From: Clostridium sp. OS1-26
GTDB taxonomy: Bacteria; Bacillota; Clostridia; Clostridiales; Clostridiaceae
DNA length: 64,000 nucleotides
Direction: 5' to 3'
Assembly (NCBI RefSeq): GCF_030915445.1
Contig: NZ_CP133264.1
Coordinates: 1,736,001 to 1,800,000, forward strand
The translations under genes were made by a program, and so were the position numbers. The notes beneath the pieces are model-generated. The model was not told the origin of the DNA. It worked only from the letters and a program-made list of their open reading frames with translations, and made no database searches. Shown here one piece after another: positions 8,333-19,338 of the stretch (the stretch's first letter is position 1; each line of letters begins with the position of its first letter).

Positions 8333-11300
8333 ATGAAAAACATTGTAACAAAAAAGTATGTGCAATTCTGCTAACATCTTGTATGCTGCTTAGCGGGCTA
8401 TCAGTTGGGACAATTAATGTTAAGGCTGATGGAGTTGCACCAGCACCACCTGATCCTAATAATATAACAGTAAAGAACTATGTAGCAGGATTAGATGACA
8501 AAGTGATAGTAAAAGGTATTCAACCAGGAGATGTAGTAACAGTATATGATCAGACAACAGGCGCTGCTATCACTATGGGACAAGCAACTGCCGGTAGTGA
8601 TGGAGTTACAGAGATAATTATACCTCAACTACAGACTGCACAGACAATAGCAAATAATGATGAAATATATGTAACAGTTACTAGAGGAGGCGCTGAAAGT
8701 GACAAGGTTGCAAAACAATTTACAGAAGAACCTATTCCGTGGCATGTGTATGACCATACTGGTAACTGGGGTGAAATGAACTATCCCAATGGAGATAATA
8801 ATCCTTTAGGAAGTGCATATAACAAACATATTATTGTAGCAAATGGTGGAGGCAGAATAACTTTTTATGGTTATGGACAACCAGCATATAATGATTTTAT
8901 ATATTTGTCAAGTGACGACACAAATGAGAAGACATTTACTTTTGATATGGATATATCAACACTTAATTTCCATAGTATGCAAGGTGCAGGGGTTTTGTTT
9001 AATGCACAAATTACAAATGGCAAAATCTCAGGATATGCGTTACTTTATACAGAGGATAGTAAGTTTACATTATATGAGTTAAATAATGCAGATGTTAATT
9101 TGTTGCATGATGGAAATGTAAATATTGAAAATGTTTCTGGGGTAACACAAAAATCAAAATTTGCTCCTGATACAAAAAATCCCCATTCTTTAATAATAAA
9201 GACATTACCTGAAAAACTCAATGTATCGGATAATGGAAAGCAAATTGTAACAGATTTTGCGTTACCTAATGCATATGGAAATGGATTAGGATTAATTGCA
9301 GCTTACAAAGCACATGGATGTCCAATATTATCTTATTTTACAATTACTAATGTTAAAATTAAAGGAGTGACATATTCCTGGCCGATTTTAAATTTGACAG
9401 CTAAGAGAGGAAATCCTGGTGAGGGTATTTTGAACTTCTCAGCACCAGAAGGAGCTGAGAGTATATTGTTACAACAATCTACGGATGGGATTAACTTTGT
9501 TAACGCAACTACAACTAGTGCTATTACAGCGACCTCTACAACTGCAACTGTAACAGGTTTAGATGACCATCAAAGGTATTTCTTTAGACTATTAGTTGGA
9601 GGTGGAACTAGTGAAGGAGTTTCTAACGTAGCATATCTTTCAGCTCCAATAATAGACTTAGCAGCTACACCTGGAGATACTACGGCAAACTTAACCTTTA
9701 CAGCACCTGAAGGAGCTAAGAGTGTAATTGTTCAACAATCTACAGATGGGGTGAACTATACCACATCACGAACAAACTTACCTGTAACACAGGGTTCGAC
9801 AAGCACTACTGTTACTGGATTAACTAATGGAAAGCAATATAGTTTTAGACTGATAGTTACAGGAGGTGCTTATGATGGAACATCAAATGTAGCAACTGCA
9901 ACACTTGGAGCAGCATACACAATAACATTTGATCCACAAGGTGGTAATGCTGTTACTACGAGCCAAAGCATAAGTGATGGCGGAAAAGTAGTAAAACCAG
10001 CAGATCCGACAAAAGAAGGAAAGATTTTTGGAGGATGGTACAAGGAAAATACTTGCACAAATCCATGGAATTTTGGAAATGACACAGTAACAGCAGACAC
10101 AACTCTTTATGCAAAATGGAATATTAACAGCTACATTGTTAGTGGTATAGTTAATGATGATGTCACTCCTGCAAACCCTGTCTCAGGAGCTAAGGTACAT
10201 ATTGAGTTTGGTGGAAAGAACGTTTCAGGACCTGTTGATACAGATGCAGACGGTAACTTCACACTATATGATGTACCTGCTGGTATATACAATTTAGTAA
10301 TTGAAACCACTGATGTTAACGGTAAACCTATTATTGTTACTCAAATAATTCAGGTTACTGGAAATACTCAATTAGGTGCTATAAAACTTCCAGTAGGTCG
10401 TAAAAGCAGTAAGTTTCTTCCTACAAATGGAGTTCCGGTAAATGCAGTAGGCAAGCTTGACGAAGTGTTTAACAATGTGAACAGTAACAGTGATGATAAT
10501 TTAGGTGTAACCTTAAATGACCTTGATACTGTTAGAAATGGCGGAGAAGTCCTTGTACGACTTGAAGCAAAACCTGTTGACACAGTTAATCAAGCAAATC
10601 AAATATCCAATGTGAATTCTGCTATGTATGGTGACAGAAAACACTCTGGTTACTTAGTAGATATTTCAGCTTATAAGGATGTTACGCCGCTTAGTGGCTC
10701 TACAAATACCACACAGCTTAAACAATTGAACAACCTTGTAGATGTTTATATTACTTTACCGAGTGAAATACAGGGCAAAACAGGCTATGTAGTATACCGT
10801 CATCACGAGGGAGCTGTTAATAAAATTACAGAGACTCCTAATGGAGCAGGAGAGAAGTTTAGAATAATAAATGGTGATACGCTTATTCTTTCTGTACAGA
10901 AATTCTCAGTTTATGCAATTGCCTATGATGAACAGACTAGCGGAGGAAGCGGAGGCAGCCATGGCGGTTCAGGCGGCGGTTCGGCAGGATCAAGCACAGA
11001 AGGCAGTCCTGTAAATGGTACAGTACAAGATGGAAAAACAGAAGCAGCACAAATAAAAGCAACTGTAAAAACTGAAGGTGATGGTACAAAAACTGTCTCT
11101 ATGAAGGAAGCAGAAAGCATACTTGTTAAACAAGCGGATGGTTCAACATTACCTCTTGGAAATATGCCTAAAGTTTCTGTCGTAGGCAGTAATGGAACAT
11201 CAGTACCAGTAACGGGAGATGGAACCCTTACATTTAAGGGTCTGCAAAATGGAAGTGACAACAATTACAAGGTTTATTTTGATCTAGGAAATGGACAAAA

Positions 11301-12642
11301 GATTATTATTGGTAAAGTTAAGATTACTGTTTCATCAAATGGAACTGTAGGTGTAGCAAGCAACCTAATAGATCCATATGGATTAATTACAGACTCAGTG
11401 ACAGGGCGTCCAGTTGCTGGTGCAGAGGTTAAGTTATATTATGCAAACACAGCTAGAAATATAGCAAATGGAAAGACACCGGATACATTAGTTAGTCTTC
11501 CTGCTATAGATGAACTTAAACTAAATAAGAACCAAAATCCACAAGGAAGCAATGCATTAGGAGCTTATGGCTGGATGGTATTCCCTAAATCAGACTACTA
11601 TATAGCAGCAACAAAAGATGGATACTATAAATATATGAGTCAAACTTTATCAGTAGATGAAGAACTAGTTAAATGGGACTTTAAAATGAATCCACAAAAT
11701 GCAAGCACTCAAATAAATGGGCTAAATAGATTTTGGGGACAAGATAGAATTGATACAGCTATAGCTATTGCAAAAGCAAACTTTACTGGAAAAGTTTCAA
11801 ATGTAGTTTTAGCAGCATCATCAAATTTCCCAGATGCATTATCAGGAAGCCCGCTTGCATATAAATTGAATGCACCAATAATACTTGTAGGTGATACAGA
11901 GGCAGACCAAGCAAAAGTTATTAATTATATTAAAGAAAATGTGGATAGTACAGGTAAGATTTATATACTTGGAGGGTATGGTGTAGTAACTAAGGCATTC
12001 GAAGATAAAGTAACAGCTAGCGGCTACAGCAGCGTTAAGAGACTTGGCGGAGCAGACAGATATGAAACCTCAGCCAAAATAGCTAAAGAGCTTAGTGTAG
12101 CTGAAAATACACCAGTAATCATAGCTTCAGGAGAAAATTATCCAGATGCACTATCAATAAGCAGCATAGCAGCAGTAAATGGATATCCAATATTGTTAGT
12201 AAGTAAAGATTCAATTTCTGATTTAATAATAGAACAATTAAAAATTATAAAACCAGGAAAAGTATTCATAGTAGGATTACAAGGAGCAGTTGGAAGCGCA
12301 GTAGAAAGTCAAATTCCACAGTTACTTGGGAAAAATGCTGATATTATAACAAGAATAGGTGGGCAAAACAGATATGAAACATCAATTGAAATAGCTAAAT
12401 ATTTCAATCTAGCTGGAAACAATGTATGTATAGCAACAGGGAACAGTTTCCCAGATGCTGTAGCAGGAAGTATCTATGCAGCTAAACATAATTCACCAGT
12501 GATTCTTGTAGATAGAGCATTAACAGAAGCACAAAAACAATATATAATAGACAGAAAAACAACAGGAATAGCTATATTTGGTGGTGAAGGAGTAGTAAAT
12601 AAGAATATTGAAAGTCAATTATCGCAAATAATAGCTAAATAA
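8333..12642 (+). CDS. Large secreted surface protein with three C-terminal CWB2 repeats (frameshift in the signal peptide)
   Basis: ATG at 8333 behind AAGGAAGGGAG encodes MKNIVTKK; the frame then breaks in a six-A run (8350-8355). Adding one A gives MKNIVTKKVCAILLTSCMLLS..., a proper signal peptide, and a protein of about 1436 residues. After it come a beta-rich region, two fibronectin-III-like repeats (about 360-520, with paired SVIVQQSTDG motifs), an InlB/Listeria-Bacteroides repeat (ITFDPQGGNAV...FGGWYKEN...TLYAKW), a carboxypeptidase-regulatory-like domain (SGAKVHIEFGGK), a glycine/serine linker (GGSGGSHGGSGGGS) and three CWB2 repeats (INGLNRFWGQDRIDTA, RLGGADRYETSAKIA, RIGGQNRYETSIEIA). 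CWB2 triplets bind anionic wall polymers, so this is a non-covalently wall-anchored adhesin-like protein. Confidence 0.9.
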
Positions 12643-12654
12643 TTTAAAATACAA

Positions 12655-12690
12655 AAAACGTTCAAAGCAAATTTGTTTTGAGCGTTTTTG
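12655..12690 (+). terminator. Terminator after the CWB2 protein gene
   Basis: A hairpin of AAAACGTTCAAAGCAAA with TTTGTTTTGAGCGTTTT, ending in GTTTTTG, follows 12 bases after the stop codon. Confidence 0.85.
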
Positions 12691-12754
12691 TTGTAATAAC
12701 TAGGAGCATATGTTAAAATGTAAGATGTGTTATAATACCAGGAGGTGGAGAAAC

Positions 12755-12988
12755 ATGCATATTGCTTTAACTGTTATACAGGCTATAGTAGCAGTAATAC
12801 TAATAACAGTCGTGTTAATGCAGCCAAGTAAGACTAATGGCTTAAGTGGATTAGTAAGTGGCGGAACTACAGAGTCATTCTACTCCAGAAACAAATCGAG
12901 AACATCTGAAGCAAGACTATCAAGAATTACAGTTGTATGTTCAATAATATTTGCAATATTATGTGTATTACAAAATATAATAAAGTAG
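12755..12988 (+). CDS. secG: Preprotein translocase subunit SecG
   Basis: This 77-residue membrane protein of the SecYEG channel stimulates protein export. The start at 12755 follows AGGAGGTGG at the right distance; an upstream in-frame ATG lacks such a site. Two hydrophobic segments are visible, residues 1-22 (MHIALTVIQAIVAVILITVVLMQ) and 55-75 (TVVCSIIFAILCVLQNI), joined by the typical loop SGLVSGGTTESFYSRNKSRTSEARLSR. It sits between the surface-protein gene and rnr, the usual clostridial position ahead of rnr and smpB. A terminator follows at 13009. Confidence 0.95.
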   Translation: MHIALTVIQAIVAVILITVVLMQPSKTNGLSGLVSGGTTESFYSRNKSRTSEARLSRITVVCSIIFAILCVLQNIIK

Positions 12989-13008
12989 TATTTTAGATTT
13001 ACATATGT

Positions 13009-13042
13009 AGAGCGGAATTTTAAGACCGCTCTATTTATTTTT
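13009..13042 (+). terminator. Terminator after secG
   Basis: AGAGCGG pairs with CCGCTCT around a short loop, followed by ATTTATTTTT, just after the secG stop. Confidence 0.85.
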
Positions 13043-13233
13043 CCCTAAATCAATTGACTGTTGGATAAATTTACTATAATATAAGAATAAAAATTCAGTA
13101 GTATTTCTAAAATTTAATATTAATGTATATATTGTTGAATATTTTTCTTTGATTATTATAAAGATAATAATAATTAATTCTAGGTAATATAGACCTACCT
13201 TTATTAAAATCTAAAATGTACGGGGTGAGAAAG

Positions 13234-15608
13234 ATGAATATAAGAGAAGTGCTTTTGAGCTTTATGAGAGAACAAGCGTATAAGCCTATGGATATAATTG
13301 AGTTAGAAAGGGTCTTTGACATAAAGAAATCAGAAAGAAAAGATTTTGAAAAAATATTAAGTGATATGGAAAAGGACGGGCAAATAGTAAAAACTCGTAC
13401 TGAGAACTATGGAGTGCCAGATAGAATGGGATTAGTAGTTGGACGTCTTCAAGGTCATCAAAAAGGCTTTGGTTTTGTAATAGCGGAAGAAGAAAGACCA
13501 GATGTATTTGTACCATCATCATATATGAATGGTGCTATGCATGGAGATAAAGTTGTTGTAAAGATAACCAGAGAAGAGAATAAAGGGAAAAAATGCGAAG
13601 GGGAAATAATAAGAATTCTTGAACGGGCACATAAGACTGCAATAGGAATTTTTGAAGATAGCAAAAACTTTGGATTTGTTGTCCCTGAGGAAAAAAGAAT
13701 ATACCAAGATATATTTATACCTAAGGAATGTAAAAATGGAGCAAAAACTGGAGATGTAGTAATTGTAGAAATAACTACATGGCCAGATAAGAGGAGAAAT
13801 CCAGAAGGAAAAGTTAAGGAGATACTAGGTAAAAAAGGTGATAAAGGAATTGATATATTAACCATAATTAAAAAATATGGTTTGCCAGAGGAATTCCCTC
13901 CAAAGGTAGAGGCATATGCAGATGGAATACCAGATGAAATATCAGAAGAAGAATACAAAAAAGAAAAGATTTAAGGGACTTAACGATTGTAACTATAGAT
14001 GGTGAGGATGCAAAAGATCTAGATGATGCAATATCAATTGAAAAATTGCCTAATGGTAATTACTCCCTTGGAGTTCATATAGCTGACGTATCTAACTATG
14101 TAAAGGAAAAGAATCCTTTAGATAAAGAGGCTTTAAATAGAGGAACTTCAGTTTATTTAATAGATAGAGTAATACCTATGCTCCCTAGAAAACTATCAAA
14201 TGGTATATGCAGTCTTAATCCTAGAGTTGATAGACTCACTTTAAGTTGTTTTATGGAAATAGACAAAACTGGTAAGGTTGTTGACCATGAGATTGTAGAA
14301 AGCGTAATAAAAACTTGTGAAAGAATGACATATACAAATGTAACAAACATACTTACAGAGCAAGATCCTGAGCTTATGCAAAGATATGATTATTTAGTAG
14401 ATACTTTTAAGCTTATGGAAGAACTATGTGGTGTTTTAAATAAAAAGAGGCTAGGCCGTGGAGCTATAGATTTTGATTTTGAAGAATGTAAAATAATTTT
14501 AGATGAAATGGGCAAGCCAGTAGATATTAAGCCATATGAAAGAGCTATAGCAAATAGAATAATTGAAGAATTTATGCTTGTATGTAATGAAACTATAGCA
14601 GAGCATATGTTTTGGGTTAATATGCCTTTTGTATACAGAATTCACGAGGATCCAGATGAAGAAAAGCTTGCTCATTTTAGTGAGTTTATACACAATTTAG
14701 GATATGCTGTTAGATTTGGTGAAGAAGTACGTCCTAAAATGCTACAGAGTATAATAGAAAAAGTAAAAGGTAAAAAGGAAGAAACAGTAGTAAGTACTTT
14801 ATTGCTTCGTTCTATGAAGCAAGCAAGATATTCACCAGATTGTGTAGGTCACTTTGGTCTTGCGGCTAAATATTATTGTCATTTTACATCACCTATAAGA
14901 AGATATCCTGACCTTATAATTCATAGAATAATAAAGGAATTTATAAACGGCCAAATAGATGAAAAGAGATCTAAGAGATTACTTGCAGAAGTAGAGTATG
15001 CGTCAAAGCAATCTTCAGAAACAGAAAGAACAGCTCAAGATGCGGAAAGAGAAGTAGATGATCTGAAGAAGGCTGAATATATGAGTGAAAGAATAGGTGA
15101 GGAATACGAAGGTATAGTATCTTCGGTAACTAACTTTGGAATGTTTATTGAACTTCCAAATACCATAGAAGGTCTTGTGCATCTTAGCACTTTAGATGAC
15201 GACTACTATATATATGATGAGAGACACTTAAGCTTAATTGGAGAAAGAACTAAGAAAATATATAAGCTTGGTGATGAAGTGAAAATAAAAGTAGCAAGAG
15301 TAGATATGTTTGCCCATGAAATATACTTTGAAATCGTTAAAGGAGAGGAAGAAGATATGGAAAAAGGTGAATATACAACAGATGGAATAGGAAATAGCGA
15401 CTTAAACAGTGAAAATGCTAAAATGAATAGCCATTATGTTGATCAAACAGCAACTGGTAAAGACAAAGAAGAAAATACATTAAAGCAGGCATCAATGTCA
15501 CCTATAGGTGAAGATGAATATACGACAGATGGGATAGGAAACAAGGATCTAAATGACGAAGAATCAGCAGTAGTATTGACAGAAGAATTTCAAAGAAAAT
15601 TAAGATAA
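13234..15608 (+). CDS. rnr: Ribonuclease R (apparent frameshift in an A run)
   Basis: RNase R is a processive 3'-5' exonuclease that degrades structured RNA and acts in trans-translation. ATG at 13234 follows GGGGTGAGAAAG. The first 247 residues hold the N-terminal helix-turn-helix and two cold-shock domains (GRLQGHQKGFGFVIAEE...). The frame then stops at 13972-13974; one A missing from the six-A run at 13957-13962 explains this, because the next frame continues as DLTIVTIDGEDAKDLDDAISIE, the catalytic RNB domain with its metal-binding Asp residues. TSPIRRYPDLIIHR and an S1 domain (EYEGIVSSVTNFGMFIEL) follow. Joined length is about 791. The acidic tail carries two copies of EYTTDGIGN. It lies upstream of smpB and ssrA, its functional partners. 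Confidence 0.93.
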
Positions 15609-15669
15609 GAACTATAGGATGAATTGAAATAGTTTTTACGAAGTATTTTTTTAGTCAAGTATAATAATA

Positions 15670-15716
15670 AAAGGTTTAATACTGAAAAAATTAAACTCAG
15701 TATTAAACCTTTTTTA
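15670..15716 (+). terminator. Bidirectional terminator between rnr and the receiver protein
   Basis: AAGGTTTAATACTGA pairs with TCAGTATTAAACCTT over a 12-base loop, followed by TTTTTATTT. The run of A on the other side lets it also serve the minus-strand gene ending at 15798. Confidence 0.9.
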
Positions 15717-15797
15717 TTTAAGTCTCTCAAAATTTTAGTGTAAATCTTTTATGAATTACAATTGTTGAGACAAGCATTTTTAACTGCTATATATTTG

Positions 15798-16580
15798 TTA
15801 GTTGTTATTGTTCTTCAATTTTTTGATAAGAGCATAAGTTCTTATATTAGATTTAAGCTTTGCTATAAATATATCAGTATCAATAGGTTTGTTAATATAA
15901 TCATTTGCACCTGCATTAAGCATATTAGATAGAATCTTATTATTAGTAAGTGAAGAAAGAACTATTATGGAAGAATCGATATTATCTCTTCTTATTTTTA
16001 AGATAACATTTTTACCAAATTCTCTTTCAAGGACTATATCTATAAGATATAAATCATATTTTTTATTACTTTCCATTAAGCTTTTTCCAGAAGAATAAAA
16101 ATCTATATTCGTTATAGCATACTCAGATAAAATGTTCTTTACTACAGCAAGATCAAATTTATTATCATCTACTATGGCTATACTGGCTTCCCTTAAGCTT
16201 TGCATTAACTTATCTTCTGCAAGCATAAACTGAACATGTTTTAACAGTTCATCTGATAAACAATCCTTAGTTATGTAATCTGAAACACCTAGATTTAAAA
16301 CTCTTTTTTTACTTTCTTCTACATCACTACCAGTTACGACAAATACAGGTATATGGCTTTTAGCACTAGTGTTAATGGTTATCATAAAGTTTTCAATAGT
16401 ATCGTCAGGTATGAGTAAAGATGTTATTATCAAATCTATCTTTTGATTAGACTCATGAAGTGTTTTATAAACTTCCCCAGCTGTACATACGGAAATGCAG
16501 TTAAACCCATTTTCCAGTAGTGTATTTCGAACTATTTTCTTAATAAAATCACTTTGTTCCATATGTAGTATAGTATACAT
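15798..16580 (-). CDS. Stand-alone double-receiver protein with a degenerate first receiver
   Basis: This 260-residue protein consists of two CheY-like receiver domains and no output domain. The second (about 130-255) is intact: acidic pair D138-D139 in IAIVDDNKFD, phospho-Asp D181 in YDLYLIDIV, Ser/Thr in IIVLSS and Lys in YINKPID. The first (1-125) keeps the fold and the late Lys (YITKD) but has HMEQSD in place of the acidic pair and Ser54 where the phospho-Asp should be (IDLIITSLLIPDD). The first receiver is therefore unlikely to be phosphorylated and may act as a docking domain. The start at 16580 has GGGGTGGGAG. It is inserted, in opposite orientation, between rnr and smpB. No kinase is adjacent, so its partner is unknown. 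Confidence 0.85.
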   Translation of the reverse strand: MYTILHMEQSDFIKKIVRNTLLENGFNCISVCTAGEVYKTLHESNQKIDLIITSLLIPDDTIENFMITINTSAKSHIPVFVVTGSDVEESKKRVLNLGVSDYITKDCLSDELLKHVQFMLAEDKLMQSLREASIAIVDDNKFDLAVVKNILSEYAITNIDFYSSGKSLMESNKKYDLYLIDIVLEREFGKNVILKIRRDNIDSSIIVLSSLTNNKILSNMLNAGANDYINKPIDTDIFIAKLKSNIRTYALIKKLKNNNN

Positions 16581-16750
16581 AATTGTCTCCCACCCCTATT
16601 TTATTTGTTTGCTAAGATTATATCATAGATTTACTAAGTAATGGAAACAAGTTTTTAATGGACTAAAGCTTCAAATAACATAAGCTTGACATAAACTTAC
16701 TTATATTATATAATTTAGTACTACGAATAAAATCTAAAGTAGGTGTTTTT

Positions 16751-17224
16751 ATGGCTAAAAGTACATCAAATAATAAAACGCTAGCTGAAAACAGAAAAGC
16801 AAGGCATGATTATTTTATTGAAGAAAGTATGGAAACAGGTATTGAACTTGTTGGAACAGAAGTAAAATCTATAAGATTAGGCAAAGCAAATTTAAAAGAT
16901 AGCTATGCAGAGATAAAAAATGGAGAAGTTTATGTTTGCAATATGCACATAAGCCCATATGAGAAGGGAAACATATATAATAGGGACCCCCTTAGGGACA
17001 GAAAACTACTTCTTCATAAAAGCGAGATTGCCAGGCTTTTAGGATTCACTACTCAAAAAGGTTATACATTAATTCCACTATCCTTATATCTTAAGAATGG
17101 AAGAGTAAAAGTTAATTTAGCAGTAGCTAGAGGTAAGAAGAATTATGACAAAAGAGATGCTATGCTTGAAAAGGCGGCTAAACGAGATATAGATAGGCAG
17201 ATGAAGGAAAAATTAAAATATTAA
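16751..17224 (+). CDS. smpB: SsrA-binding protein SmpB
   Basis: SmpB binds tmRNA and delivers it to stalled ribosomes for trans-translation. The 157-residue protein shows the family core: [95 protein letters not shown], and a basic C-terminal tail ([17 protein letters not shown]) that enters the decoding centre. The length is typical. The start at 16751 follows AAAGTAGGTGTTTTT. The tmRNA gene lies 257 bases downstream, the usual arrangement in clostridia. Confidence 0.97.
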   Translation: MAKSTSNNKTLAENRKARHDYFIEESMETGIELVGTEVKSIRLGKANLKDSYAEIKNGEVYVCNMHISPYEKGNIYNRDPLRDRKLLLHKSEIARLLGFTTQKGYTLIPLSLYLKNGRVKVNLAVARGKKNYDKRDAMLEKAAKRDIDRQMKEKLKY

Positions 17225-17481
17225 TACTGATTAGAACCATTAATGTTCTAAGACTTACAATTAGGTATTAATTATGTAACATTTACTATTGATTAATAAT
17301 TAAATTTGATGTAATATAGTAATCGTCAGGTGATTATATCAATATGAATCATTGAAAATTTAATATAAGTTTGCGTAGCAACACACTGTTGCCATATATA
17401 ACAGTTGAAAGTGTTATTTATAAGATGATACTTAGTTACTTTGACTAATAATCTATAGTATCAGCTGTCAACTTTTAATAT
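17225..17481. other. smpB-ssrA intergenic region with several hairpins
   Basis: This stretch holds the ssrA promoter and perhaps the 5' leader of its precursor. I see GCAACA/TGTTGC at about 17376-17393 and a larger stem-loop with TGATACT (17426-17432) pairing AGTATCA (17456-17462), closed outside by GTTGA/TCAAC. No open reading frame is convincing. I cannot assign a -35/-10 pair with the right distance to the mature 5' end. Confidence 0.4.
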
Positions 17482-17835
17482 GGGGGCGTACTTGGTTTCG
17501 ACGGGGGTGCGTTGTATTTAGGAAGCGAGTCGAGGGAGCCTGTGGGCCCGCGTTAAAAAACTACGGGAATAAAGATAAACGCAAACGATAATTTTGCATT
17601 AGCAGCTTAGTCTGCTACGTCCTACCTTTGAGTCCCGCGGCTTAGGATAGGGCGTCGACAGCGGGGTACCGAGCTCTACAAAGCTTTGAGTAGAGAACGG
17701 AAATTATGAAGCTACTGAAGCCAGCAGCCTGTCCTTAGGCGTCTGGTGAAGGGAAGTTTAAACTAAGGACTGCACTCGGAGATGCCTAGGTATTACTGCT
17801 TTCGGACGTGGGTTCGACACCCACCGCCTCCACCA
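17482..17835 (+). ncRNA. ssrA: Transfer-messenger RNA (tmRNA)
   Basis: tmRNA rescues ribosomes stalled on broken mRNA and tags the nascent protein for proteolysis. The 5' end GGGGGCGTACTTGGTTTCGA and the 3' end GGGTTCGACACCCACCGCC-TCCACCA form the tRNA-like domain, with the CCA encoded. The tag reading frame at 17581-17610 reads GCA AAC GAT AAT TTT GCA TTA GCA GCT TAG, i.e. ANDNFALAA, close to other clostridial tags. Pseudoknot arms follow (for example GCTCTAC...GTAGAG and CTGTCCTTAG...CTAAGGAC). The total length of about 354 is normal. A terminator follows directly. Confidence 0.97.
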
Positions 17836-17843
17836 TACATATC

Positions 17844-17877
17844 AAAAACCGTACTATTAGTTTAGTACGGTTTTTAT
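17844..17877 (+). terminator. Terminator of ssrA
   Basis: AAAAACCGTACTA pairs with TAGTACGGTTTTT, nine bases after the tmRNA 3' end. Confidence 0.92.
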
Positions 17878-18089
17878 TATATATTAAAATAAATCAAAAT
17901 ATCCACCTATACAATCATACTTTAGGTGGATTGCAAATCTTATAAATATCTGTACAGGGCATTGGTTATAGGATAAAATTAAAAATTTATTGAAGACTAG
18001 GCTTTTATTTTTTAAAATTATAATATAGATTAGTATTATAGAAGATAATTTATCCTATAAAAAGATTAAATATTGAAGGAGAGACATCA

Positions 18090-19316
18090 ATGTCTAAAGT
18101 TATAGAAAGATTTATTAATTATGTAAAATATGACACTACATCTGATGAAAATTCCGCAACGATCCCTACTACACCGGGACAATTAGAACTAGCCAAAGAT
18201 TTAGTAAAAGAGTTAGAAGAAATTGGAATGAGAGATGTTTGTTTAGACAAGAATAGCTATATAATGGCAACATTACCAGCCAATGTTGACAAAGACATTC
18301 CTATAGTAGGATTTATCGCACATATGGATACTAGTCCAGAAGTTTCAGGAGCAAATGTAAATCCTAAGTTTGTAGAAAACTATGGTGGCGAAGATATAAT
18401 ATTAAATGAGGAGCAAAATATAATTCTCTCTCCTAAAGATTTCCCGGAATTAAAAAACTACATTGGTAAGACATTAATTACAACAGATGGCACAACACTT
18501 CTTGGTGCAGACAACAAAGCAGGAATTGCTGAGATTATGACTGCTATGGAATTTTTGATACAGAACCCTCAGGTTAAGCATGGGACTATCAAAGTTGCCT
18601 TTACCGTTGATGAAGAGGTTGGAAAAATAGCAGAGTACTTTGATGTTGAAAAATTTAATGCTGATTTGGCTTATACCCTTGATGGAGAATCTATTGGCGG
18701 ATTAGAATATGAGAATTTTAATGCAGCTAGCATAAAAATAACTATAAACGGGATAAGTTATCACACAGGAAAAGCCAAAGGAAGAATGATAAATTCTATA
18801 AGTATCGCATCGGAGTTAATGAGTATGTTTCCAAAAGAAGAAACTCCAGAAAATACAGATGAATATGATGGATTTTACCATATAGGCTCAATTAGCGGTA
18901 GAGTAGAAGAAACAAAGATTCAGTACTTTATAAGAGACTTTGATTCAAAAAATTTCGAGAAAAGAAAGCAGTTCATTATTGATTTAGTGCAAAATGTAAA
19001 CAAAAAGTATGGTGAAGGAACGGCTGTAATTGAGATTACCGAACAGTATAAAAACATGAAAGAAAAAATAGAAGCTGTAAAGTATATTGTTGATATAGCT
19101 ATTGAAGCTATGAAAGAAGTAAATGTTTTTCCAGATGTTCGACCAATAAGAGGGGGAACGGATGGTGGTAAGTTATCTCATATGGGACTTCCTACGCCAA
19201 ATATATTTTCAGGTGGACATAATATACATAGCAAATATGAGTATATCCCGACATATGCCATGGAAAAGGCCGTAGAGGTAATACTTAAGATAGTTGAACT
19301 ATTTGCGGAAATATAA
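18090..19316 (+). CDS. pepT: Peptidase T (tripeptide aminopeptidase)
   Basis: PepT is a cytosolic M20 zinc peptidase that removes the N-terminal residue from tripeptides. The 408-residue protein has the family motifs: GFIAHMDTSPEVSG with the metal-binding His and catalytic Asp, TTDGTTLLGADNKAGIAEI with the bridging Asp, FTVDEEVG with the catalytic and metal Glu pair, TLDGESIGGLEYENFNAA, and C-terminal RGGTDGGKLSHMGLPTPNIFSGGHNIHSKYE with the last metal His. The length matches the usual 405-410. The start follows GAAGGAGAG. It ends 22 bases before the MalT-like regulator on the same strand, so co-transcription is likely. Confidence 0.96.
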   Translation: MSKVIERFINYVKYDTTSDENSATIPTTPGQLELAKDLVKELEEIGMRDVCLDKNSYIMATLPANVDKDIPIVGFIAHMDTSPEVSGANVNPKFVENYGGEDIILNEEQNIILSPKDFPELKNYIGKTLITTDGTTLLGADNKAGIAEIMTAMEFLIQNPQVKHGTIKVAFTVDEEVGKIAEYFDVEKFNADLAYTLDGESIGGLEYENFNAASIKITINGISYHTGKAKGRMINSISIASELMSMFPKEETPENTDEYDGFYHIGSISGRVEETKIQYFIRDFDSKNFEKRKQFIIDLVQNVNKKYGEGTAVIEITEQYKNMKEKIEAVKYIVDIAIEAMKEVNVFPDVRPIRGGTDGGKLSHMGLPTPNIFSGGHNIHSKYEYIPTYAMEKAVEVILKIVELFAEI

Positions 19317-19338
19317 AAATGTTTGGGAGATGTGAAAA

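Noticed and set aside
13458..13958. 166-codon open frame on the minus strand within rnr
   Set aside because: It is a shadow of the RNase R reading frame, which has strong family motifs.
17340..17480. Possible tRNA or T-box in the hairpins ahead of ssrA
   Set aside because: No cloverleaf with a GTTCRA arm and no T-box sequence (TGGNACCGCG) could be found.
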